Below are positions 1 to 5,038 of a DNA stretch of 9,233 bases, piece by piece. The stretch lies in assembly GCA_900552245.1 (NCBI GenBank), contig URYY01000085.1, forward strand, positions 1-9,233, in the 5' to 3' direction. This stretch comes from an uncultured Opitutales bacterium (GTDB taxonomy: Bacteria; Verrucomicrobiota; Verrucomicrobiia; Opitutales; Intestinicryptomonadaceae). A model generated the notes under the pieces. It saw only the letters and a program-made list of their open reading frames with translations, made no database searches and was not told where the DNA came from. Position numbers and translations under genes: made by a program. Positions within the stretch are counted from its first letter, which is position 1. Each line of letters starts with the position of its first letter.

Positions 1-472
1 ACTTTAATCTTTACAAACAATCAACAATATCTAAAAACATCTACCGTCAGTTATGCACTGGCGTTTTGAAAAAAGATTTTACTTTTTTGATATGGCAAAC
101 CAAACGCTGATTTTTTCGCTAGGAAACGCGAGGCTTTAGGTACAAACTTGGGATTTAAAATTTTAATTTGGTGAAAAGGTCTGGAATTTTTGAGGAGATT
201 GCAAGCGCGTGAAATACGATAAAGTTGCTCAATTTAAAAGATAGTTGCCGTTTAGATAAGGGCCTTACCTTATTTTTTTAAGATTTCGATTCAGTCCGAT
301 TTTTTCACGCATTCTATCGCAAATCTTTAATGTGCCACTTTACTTTATCCTTTTAGCTTTTAGGACTTATTGTGCGCTAGGTCTCATTTTAATTTTTTAG
401 ACTTAGAATATTCGGCACTTTGGCAGCATTTGCATTTATTCTACTAGCGACTTTAAACTTTGTGCAAATACA
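1..472. other. Intergenic stretch without a recognisable gene
   Basis: I find no open frame with protein-like composition on either strand and no tRNA, rRNA or familiar small-RNA signature. What is visible is local structure: an A/T-only-type hairpin at 69-88 (AAAAAAG paired with CTTTTTT, 6-nt loop), a GCGTTT/AAACGC inverted pair enclosing it (61-66 and 102-107), and a hairpin followed by seven T at 256-279. The DNA is T-rich on the plus strand. It could be the 3' flank of a gene left of the window or contain an unannotated small RNA; nothing in the sequence decides this. Confidence 0.6.
256..279 (+). terminator. Weak intrinsic-terminator-like hairpin
   Basis: ATAAGG (256-261) pairs with CCTTAT (268-273) around a 6-nt loop, followed directly by a run of T to 279. 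The stem has only two G-C pairs, so it is weak. No plus-strand gene is visible between it and the left edge, so it would have to serve a gene further left or a small RNA. Confidence 0.3.
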
Positions 473-524
473 CTTTGCCCCAAGCCGGTTTATGGCAACT
501 TGGGGCAAAGCCTTTTTAGGCTTT
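473..524 (-). terminator. Overlapping strong hairpins past the 500-residue gene
   Basis: Two perfect inverted repeats lie just beyond the stop codon of the minus-strand gene that ends at 539. CTTTGCCCCAAG (473-484) pairs over 12 bp with CTTGGGGCAAAG (499-510), loop 14 nt. AAAGCCT (507-513) pairs over 7 bp with AGGCTTT (518-524), loop TTTT. They share AAAG at 507-510, so both cannot form fully at once. On the minus strand no U-run follows the large stem; on the plus strand it is followed by CCTTTTT. Transcription termination or 3'-end protection is the likely role. Confidence 0.5.
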
Positions 525-538
525 AAAATGTGGATTAC

Positions 539-2041
539 TTATTCCGGATTATTTTGGGGCTGAGCTTCGGCCTCCTCGGCCTTAGCCTTTTCTTGGTGAG
601 CCTTTTCAATCATAGCCTCAGCCTCTCTTGCTTCAATTTCAAAGTTCTTTGCAATAGAGTTTACGATATTTGAAGTCGCAATTTCCGCATCTAGGGCTAA
701 CTTTGAATTTTTGTAATTTAATTTAAAAACAATGGGCTCAACGTTCGCAAAGATTTCTTTAGGTTCCTTTTCTGAGATTTCTTTTGGGTTTATCGTCAAG
801 ACGCCCATATCCTCCACCTTCGCGGGCAATGGATTTTTTGCGGCCTTGTCTGCCTTTACAAGCTTGATGACTTCGCTTGTGAATTTATTAGCATCATTTG
901 AAGTCTTATCCCCGGGTGTTACGCACCTTACGAACACTCCGTTTACTGAAGCCAAGTTGTAAATATCGCAATTCTCTTTAAAGCTTGTAACTTTTACGGA
1001 GTCTATTTCCGTCTCGCTTTTGTCTTTGGGTTGTTCGGATTCAGAGTCAATGGCAGCATTTAATGAGGGTAAAAATGCTGATTTAAAAATATCACCAAAA
1101 AGCTTTGAAAAATAGCCGGATTGTTCCAAATACTGGTCGGTAGTTAGAGGGGTCTTTATGAAAGTTGCGCTGTTTAAATCGCCGTCCATATAGAAGGCGA
1201 CGTGTCCCCTGCCAACGTAGGCCGAGAGCTTCTTTTCAAGTTCGGCTTTGTCCGTCTTGAAGTAGGTTTCGAAAAATTCCAAAACGGTGTTTAGAGTTTC
1301 TTGTGTCGCAAGTAGGGGCGACTCATATGTTATGAAATTGTCTTTTGAAACAAATTTAGCTTCGGGAATTTCGTCCACTCTTCCAAGGCTTTTTAAGATT
1401 TTTTCGCAGTAGGAGCCGCTCTTTATTTCGATGGCGAAATTGATTTTTATCATGTCTTTATTTAGCCACAGATCGTAAGCAATAAAACCAATCTCCTTAT
1501 CGAGCATGTTTTTGAAGTTCGGGCGCGATTCGTCTGTTGGCATAGAAAGCCCTAAGGGGGAGAAGCTGAAGAGTTTAACGCTTAAATCGGCATCTTGCGG
1601 TGTTTCGGCAGTTGCAATTACAAGCTTTGCGATATTATCGTCTAATTCCAGGCCCGCTCTTTTGGGCTGAAAGACGGTCCATTCGCCCATGCGCTTAATG
1701 ACGCATTCTTTTGCCGCGAGTTGGTAAATCAGCGAATTTTCCGATGTCTTTATTGCAAGAGCCACAAGATCTATCATTTCGCCGTCTTCGGGTTCAAAAA
1801 AACATGCGGCGATATTTGCGTTTGGGTCGATGCCTTCAAAGTTTGGGGCTCCTATAGCACCCAGTCCCATAGCTAGCGACATTTTTACATGTACTGCATG
1901 CGGCGGAAGCTGGTTTACAATCTCGGTGAGATTCTTATACAATATAACAGGCGATTTTGCCGTTATTGAGTAGGTCAAATTTTGCGCATAGCAAAAAATG
2001 CAAAATCCAAGAAGGATTAAAGTGGCGAGAAATTTTTTCAT
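539..2041 (-). CDS. Exported protein of unknown function, 500 residues
   Basis: I do not recognise the family. The N-terminus is a standard Sec signal peptide: two lysines, a hydrophobic run at about residues 4-16, and a likely signal peptidase I cut after Cys-Tyr-Ala (residue 19). The Cys at 14 and 17 sit inside the hydrophobic core, so a lipoprotein is less likely. There is no further membrane segment, so the product should be periplasmic or secreted. The body is a long mixed alpha/beta sequence; a low-complexity Ser/Glu/Lys/Asp stretch lies around residues 335-350, and the tail (about 470-500) is a charged Glu/Ala/Lys/Gln helix ending in a Pro/Asn-rich tip. The start is fixed by the signal peptide, as the next Met is at residue 53. 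A near-consensus promoter lies immediately upstream (2053-2080), which would give a nearly leaderless mRNA. The gene is probably monocistronic: it follows the nuclease gene on the same strand after a gap of almost 150 nt with its own promoter. Existence is secure; function is unknown. Confidence 0.9.
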   Translation of the reverse strand: MKKFLATLILLGFCIFCYAQNLTYSITAKSPVILYKNLTEIVNQLPPHAVHVKMSLAMGLGAIGAPNFEGIDPNANIAACFFEPEDGEMIDLVALAIKTSENSLIYQLAAKECVIKRMGEWTVFQPKRAGLELDDNIAKLVIATAETPQDADLSVKLFSFSPLGLSMPTDESRPNFKNMLDKEIGFIAYDLWLNKDMIKINFAIEIKSGSYCEKILKSLGRVDEIPEAKFVSKDNFITYESPLLATQETLNTVLEFFETYFKTDKAELEKKLSAYVGRGHVAFYMDGDLNSATFIKTPLTTDQYLEQSGYFSKLFGDIFKSAFLPSLNAAIDSESEQPKDKSETEIDSVKVTSFKENCDIYNLASVNGVFVRCVTPGDKTSNDANKFTSEVIKLVKADKAAKNPLPAKVEDMGVLTINPKEISEKEPKEIFANVEPIVFKLNYKNSKLALDAEIATSNIVNSIAKNFEIEAREAEAMIEKAHQEKAKAEEAEAQPQNNPE

Positions 2042-2052
2042 AGCACCGCGAT

Positions 2053-2080
2053 ATTCTAGAAAAAATAATTAGAATGTCAA
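2053..2080 (-). promoter_or_regulatory. Sigma-70-type promoter of the exported-protein gene
   Basis: Read on the minus strand, a perfect -35 box TTGACA (2080-2075) is separated by 16 nt from a -10 box TAGAAT (2058-2053, five of six matches). The expected transcription start is near 2046, only about 5 nt before the ATG at 2041, leaving no room for a Shine-Dalgarno site. Confidence 0.65.
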
Positions 2081-2143
2081 TGTAATATAATTTATATTTT
2101 ACATCAAATCGCATTATTTGGCTTTTCTATTTTATATTGAAAT

Positions 2144-2183
2144 TAGAGTAAATTAAATTTATGCAATCACCATTTTTACTCTA
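2144..2183. repeat. 9-bp inverted repeat between two minus-strand genes
   Basis: TAGAGTAAA (2144-2152) pairs perfectly with TTTACTCTA (2175-2183), loop 22 nt. It starts a few bases past the stop of the nuclease gene (2189) and lies upstream of the promoter at 2053-2080. It has no clear U-run on either strand. It may be a weak 3' structure of the nuclease mRNA or an operator-like site; chance is possible in AT-rich DNA. Confidence 0.35.
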
Positions 2184-2188
2184 TATCG

Positions 2189-2863
2189 TTAAATTTTTAA
2201 TTCCAATATAATAGGCTTGTGGTCTGAATATTTTAGCCAGATGTCGGACTTGGGAATTTCAAAACTCTTTATTCTATCTTTATCGACAAATGCATAGTCT
2301 ATGTGGTACGACTTATCTGGGTGCCTATATAAGAAGAATGTATTTTGAGTCTCTTTGCCTTGTTTTTCCTCATTTTCAATGTGGTAGGCTGAAACTAACC
2401 CTATTTCTTTAAGTTGGCTTACAACAGCAGAGTGGTTTCTTTTGTCGTGATTGCTATCCCAGATTGAATTGCTATTAAAATCTCCTATTATTATGGTATT
2501 TTTATTAAACTTATCTTTATGTATAGATTGGTATGTAAAATATTCTTCAATGTATGGCTTACATGCCCATACTGCAAGCAAGTCAAATTTGGAGTTTACT
2601 CTTACGGACAAAAAGTGCCTTAAACAATAGCTATTCCAGTTATTGTTTTTTAGCGTTATATCTTGCTTTGCAAATATACCGAGTCCTCTATTTTTATTTT
2701 GCCCTATCCAAATTGAGTTTCTAGCAAAATCCTTGTAGGCCTTGCAACTAACTTCTCTTGGGTTTTCACACTCTTGTATTACGCAAATATCGGGGTCAAA
2801 CTCTGCTATGAATTTAAATTTTTCCCTAAATTTTCCGCAGGAGTTCCAACTGACGATTTTCAT
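2189..2863 (-). CDS. Endonuclease/exonuclease/phosphatase (DNase I-fold) protein
   Basis: This belongs to the metal-dependent EEP superfamily, which cleaves phosphodiester or phosphomonoester bonds in nucleic acids, lipids or small molecules; the substrate cannot be read from sequence. The family signatures appear in order: MKIVSWNSCG with the first-strand Asn; VIQECE with the metal-binding Glu; an internal GDFNSNSIWD, the classic GDFN motif; HIDYAFV; and the terminal SDHKPI with the Asp-His pair. All catalytic positions seem intact. Taking the Met at 2863 gives about 224 residues, short but normal for the compact bacterial branch. I chose this Met because family members usually begin right at this first beta strand; an upstream in-frame ATG at 2887 adds eight residues (232 in all). 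Neither start has a good Shine-Dalgarno site. There is no signal peptide, so the enzyme is cytoplasmic. The gene stands alone and is visibly more AT-rich than the exported-protein gene, hinting at acquisition. Confidence 0.85.
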   Translation of the reverse strand: MKIVSWNSCGKFREKFKFIAEFDPDICVIQECENPREVSCKAYKDFARNSIWIGQNKNRGLGIFAKQDITLKNNNWNSYCLRHFLSVRVNSKFDLLAVWACKPYIEEYFTYQSIHKDKFNKNTIIIGDFNSNSIWDSNHDKRNHSAVVSQLKEIGLVSAYHIENEEKQGKETQNTFFLYRHPDKSYHIDYAFVDKDRIKSFEIPKSDIWLKYSDHKPIILELKI

Positions 2864-3061
2864 ATTTTTAAGAAATGAAATTTTCATTGGTAGCTTTTTA
2901 GGGATACATCATGTGAGGTTCCTGTGAGGAAGGCGAGAATGTTTTGCTATTTGCAATCGATATTAATTTTCAATTCGCGTGAAATTTTGGCATTACTTTT
3001 TTAAGTCGCTTTGCTTTTAAAAAAATGGGTGTTGAAATTTTAACTTGTAAAATAAAAAAGC

Positions 3062-3090
3062 TTGAAACAAATTCGAAAAACGCGTGTATA
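3062..3090 (+). promoter_or_regulatory. Probable promoter of ssrA
   Basis: TTGAAA (3062-3067) is spaced 17 nt from TGTATA (3085-3090), which runs into TATATAGG. Transcription would start near 3097-3100, giving a 5' leader of about 25-30 nt that RNase P would trim to the mature end at 3126. The -10 box is imperfect, and an overlapping TATATA offers an alternative with a longer spacer. Confidence 0.45.
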
Positions 3091-3125
3091 TATAGGTGTA
3101 AGATGTAGTTTATCGCAGTGAATTT

Positions 3126-3478
3126 GGGGATGTTCCGGAATTCGACTGAGCATCGTAGATTATGTCTGCACGTCGAAGACGACACTTGGCTTCGTAAAAA
3201 TGTGTCAAAAAACTATAAATGGCGAAGATTACGCTATTGCTGCCTAACTAAAGGCGGCGCGTCTGCACCCTGACACCTGATAGGGGATTGTGGGCGTCGA
3301 CATCAGGTAAAGGGGCTTTGCTTGTTCGGACTGGGGCAGAGCCGCCACAAACAGCTCGATAGTGCATAAGCGGTAGTTTTGGCCGAGCTTGTGCGCGAAA
3401 TTAAAGCAAAACTAAACGTGTAGTATGGCGTTTTTGAAAGTACTTAGGACAGGGGTTCGACTCCCCTCATCTCCACCA
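3126..3478 (+). ncRNA. ssrA: Transfer-messenger RNA (tmRNA)
   Basis: tmRNA rescues stalled ribosomes with SmpB: it acts first as an alanyl-tRNA, then as a short mRNA that adds a degradation tag. This is the one-piece form, 353 nt. The acceptor stem is GGGGATG (3126-3132) with CATCTCC (3468-3474), one G-U pair, then discriminator A and encoded CCA (3476-3478). The T arm is AGGGG/CCCCT (3451-3455, 3463-3467) around TTCGACT. The conserved segment GGCTTCGTAAAAA (3188-3200) precedes a C plus six A, as in E. coli. Placing the resume codon at the same distance gives AAT at 3218 and the encoded tag Asn-Gly-Glu-Asp-Tyr-Ala-Ile-Ala-Ala, stop TAA 3245-3247; a resume at ATA 3215 would add Ile. A downstream pseudoknot candidate is the ACCTGAT...ATCAGGT pair in the 3270-3310 region. 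No permutation or intron is seen. Confidence 0.96.
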
Positions 3479-3486
3479 ATTTTGCG

Positions 3487-3521
3487 GCCGCTTAAATTAA
3501 GATTTTAGGCGGCTTTTTTTT
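3487..3521 (+). terminator. Intrinsic terminator of ssrA
   Basis: GCCGCTTAAA (3487-3496) pairs with TTTTAGGCGGC-side bases 3504-3513 over 10 bp (one G-U), loop 7 nt, followed by eight T (3514-3521). It begins 9 nt past the mature CCA end of tmRNA. Confidence 0.9.
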
Positions 3522-3668
3522 GTCGGCAACTAAAGGCGCTAACGACTTTTGTAAAGATGCGGCGAATGAGCCAGTGTCAACACCAAAGGTTGTAGAATAG
3601 GCTAATTTATTATTTCGCATTATGTTGGCGTTCTCATTTATTTCCAAAGGCTCATCAAGTGTATATAA
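3522..3668. other. Coding-like debris after the ssrA terminator, no intact gene
   Basis: Two opposed frames look moderately protein-like here, but neither makes a convincing gene. On the plus strand an open frame without ATG runs to a TAG at 3598-3600 and encodes residues such as Ala-Thr-Lys-Gly-Ala-Asn-Asp-Phe-Cys. On the minus strand a 61-codon frame (3677 down to 3492) runs into the ssrA terminator stem. The stretch is best read as remnants of former genes at the ssrA boundary. I see no copy of the ssrA 3' end within it. Confidence 0.35.
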
Positions 3669-3836
3669 ATCAATCAATTCAATAACAATTGGCGAAGGGG
3701 CAAATTTATCTTTGTTGTTGCGGATGCATCTGTATTTGGGAGAAATTATTGTAAGGATATACGCGAAATTATACTCAATGATAAGAATTCGAGTTTTTTT
3801 GTTGTTGATTCATTGGGGGATGTGCATCGGGAATGA
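3669..3836 (+). pseudogene. 3' remnant of an unknown gene, no start codon
   Basis: This frame is open for 55 codons after an in-frame TAA at 3666-3668 and has no ATG, GTG or usable TTG near its beginning. The translation nevertheless looks like real protein: alternating hydrophobic strands (KFIFVVADASVFGR and SSFFVVDSLGD) with charged helical residues between. Its TGA (3834-3836) overlaps the ATG of the next gene as ATGA, the usual sign of translational coupling in an operon. I infer the tail of a gene whose 5' part was lost or shifted out of frame. The family is not recognised. A competing frame from 3622 to 3873 overlaps it, but its Leu/Ile/Arg-rich translation is less natural. Confidence 0.4.
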
Positions 3837-4102
3837 AATTCAAAAAGTCAATTTTGTCCGGGCATTTTATTAATGATGGATCTTTGCAGCCGTTCCTAGC
3901 CGGAGAGGTTGTGTTTGTGAATCCACTGGATTCTCCGAGCAAAGTTTTAAGAATTTTAAATGCGAGTAATGTTAGATTAGTAAAAGGAGCCCTCTTTCAT
4001 GATATCTGTAATATTGATGAAAACTCTGTCATGGTGGAAGAATTTTCTGGTCGTAAAAAATATATACCGTTTAAAGATATTTACTTGACATTAGTTGAAT
4101 AA
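3833..4102 (+). CDS. Small protein of unknown function, 89 residues
   Basis: I do not recognise this family. The product is small, soluble and basic at the N-terminus (MKFKKS), with a beta-rich middle (GEVVFVNPLD, RLVKGALFHD) and an acidic C-terminal part ending in a strand-like IYLTLVE; no signal peptide or membrane segment is visible. The ATG overlaps the stop of the preceding remnant (ATGA). An in-frame TGA at 3806-3808 rules out a much longer form. A GGGGGA run at 3815-3820 could act as ribosome-binding site, but its 12-nt spacing is long. A PH-like membrane protein follows 27 nt later, so the two are probably co-transcribed. Small size and position after a truncated gene would fit an orphan immunity or antitoxin-like gene, but no motif supports that specifically. 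Confidence 0.6.
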   Translation: MKFKKSILSGHFINDGSLQPFLAGEVVFVNPLDSPSKVLRILNASNVRLVKGALFHDICNIDENSVMVEEFSGRKKYIPFKDIYLTLVE

Positions 4103-4116
4103 AGTTATCATTCAAC
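4094..4116 (+). repeat. Hairpin spanning the stop of the 89-residue gene
   Basis: GTTGAAT (4094-4100) pairs perfectly with ATTCAAC (4110-4116) around a 9-nt loop. It includes the TAA stop and lies 13 nt before the next gene's ATG. No T-run follows, so it is not a typical terminator; it could modulate downstream expression or be chance. Confidence 0.3.
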
Positions 4117-4129
4117 CAATGTTTATTTA

Positions 4130-4576
4130 ATGAAGAACGTGGACAATCTAGTCTATTATTCAAAAGTAAATTGGTGGCTAATCCTTTCAATTGTAATATT
4201 ACCAGGACTCGCTGTGATTTATTCTAGTTTTTCAGAAACACATGAATTATTAAATTCGTTTATTGCTGGTTTTGGGGTCTTTTTGGGCTTGTCAACAATT
4301 ATTTTAGTATTGGGTTGCCCGACCAAATATACATTAACCGACAAAGGTTTGAGAATACATACAGGAATTTTTCTTTCATGGAAAATTCCCTATGATCGAA
4401 TAATCGATGCTTATCCTGTTTATAGTATATGGGCAGCTCCCGCTTTATCATTTGAACGTGTGCATATAACATTAAAAAGGCGCGCGCTTTTTTTTCTGCC
4501 ATTTAATGATTTTGTGGAAATATCCCCCAAAAATAGAGAAAACTTTCTTGAGGAATTGAAGATTAAAATTAAATGA
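4130..4576 (+). CDS. Membrane protein with bacterial PH-like domain (bPH_4/DUF1200 type)
   Basis: The 148-residue product has two hydrophobic membrane segments close together at the N-terminus (about residues 15-33 and 43-61), joined by a short Ser/Thr/His/Glu loop. A cytoplasmic beta-rich domain of about 85 residues follows. That domain matches the bacterial pleckstrin-homology-like pattern of the DUF1200/bPH_4 family: KYTLTDKGLRIHTG, then the IPYDRIIDAYPV strand, an APALSFERVHI strand, and the closing ISPKNRENFLEELK helix. Length and layout are typical. The molecular role of this family is poorly known; membrane-anchored scaffolding or stress roles are usually suggested. No clear Shine-Dalgarno site precedes the ATG, and an SD-free or coupled start from the gene 27 nt upstream is plausible. 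Its TGA overlaps the ATG of a further short ORF. The DNA is AT-rich. The family call rests on my reading of the motif pattern. Confidence 0.8.
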   Translation: MKNVDNLVYYSKVNWWLILSIVILPGLAVIYSSFSETHELLNSFIAGFGVFLGLSTIILVLGCPTKYTLTDKGLRIHTGIFLSWKIPYDRIIDAYPVYSIWAAPALSFERVHITLKRRALFFLPFNDFVEISPKNRENFLEELKIKIK

Positions 4577-4701
4577 GACTTTTAGTAAAAATTGCCTTAC
4601 TTTTATCTCTCCTTAGTGCAACTTTTAAGAGTATGCAATCAACGAGTTGCGAGCTCTTTTTTTGGGGCAATACCAAGGGGTTAGGTGGCTTTTTTGTCTA
4701 A
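4573..4701 (+). CDS. Short signal-peptide-like ORF, possibly a truncated gene
   Basis: This 42-codon frame starts at an ATG that overlaps the stop of the PH-like gene (ATGA). Its first 16 residues (MRLLVKIALLLSLLSA) look like a genuine Sec signal peptide or single membrane anchor; the rest is a short Cys/Phe/Gly-containing tail ending at TAA 4699-4701. The overlap and signal-like start argue that a real gene began here. The abrupt end argues that it was truncated, or that it is a tiny membrane peptide. No other frame continues it convincingly. The T-run at 4655-4661 lies inside it. Confidence 0.4.
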   Translation: MRLLVKIALLLSLLSATFKSMQSTSCELFFWGNTKGLGGFFV

Positions 4702-5038
4702 AATAAGGGACGCGCAAGCTGACGCTGTGCGAATACTGAGCAAGCCCAATGCGCGAAAAATGTGTTTTTACGCCTAAAAAGAGCGCAGCAAATTAGCGAA
4801 AGACATTCTTTTCTTTGTGAAACGTCGCCAAAATTTCTAAAGTAAGCTGCAAACACTTTAAAATCTCTATGGGGAAATCTAAAAATTTGGAATCGAAAAA
4901 CAGAGATATATAGCCTTAGTTGAAGCCGCTAGCCAAAATCTGAACTCGCTTTGCCATTTTTCTAAAAATATTAAAAAATCTAAACCATAGTGCTGTGAAT
5001 ATGGGAGTCGCTTTATGGCAAATAAGTTTAGTTTCGTG
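4702..5038. other. Convergent intergenic stretch without a gene
   Basis: It lies between plus-strand genes ending at 4701 and the minus-strand res gene ending at 5039. I see no protein-like frame; the minus-strand open frame at 4879-5064 overlaps the res 3' end and has an unnatural composition. The left part is mixed in composition, with several GCGC-type words at 4710-4800; the right part is AT-rich and holds a weak hairpin that could end the res transcript. Confidence 0.5.
4973..5031 (-). terminator. Weak terminator candidate of the restriction operon
   Basis: On the minus strand, just past the res stop, CTAAA (5031-5027) and CCATA (5018-5014) can pair with TATGG and TTTAG (4989-4980), with an 8-nt bulge on one side, followed by ATTTTTT (4979-4973). 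The stem is weak and bulged, so this is a tentative call. Confidence 0.3.

Noticed and set aside
811..819. CTCCACC match to the tmRNA 3' end as an attachment-site copy
   Set aside because: Only seven bases match, inside a coding region and without the T-arm sequence, so it is a chance hit.
732..962. 76-codon plus-strand frame, and similar antisense frames at 2742, 5065, 5574, 6447, 6931, 7717 and 8379
   Set aside because: All lie opposite secure genes, are Ser/Phe/Leu-rich mirror translations and lack ribosome-binding sites or motifs.
2970..3185. 71-codon minus-strand open frame
   Set aside because: It runs antisense into the 5' part of tmRNA and its promoter; the composition is Cys/His/Phe-rich and unlike a folded protein.
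3492..3677. 61-codon minus-strand open frame next to ssrA
   Set aside because: Its end lies inside the ssrA terminator stem and its start overlaps the plus-strand remnants. It has some protein texture, so it is kept only as debris in the 3522-3668 entry.
3622..3873. 83-codon plus-strand frame
   Set aside because: It overlaps both the better-looking 3669-3836 frame and the 89-residue gene, and is rich in Leu/Ile/Arg with no clear domain. It might supply an upstream part of the remnant through a frameshift.
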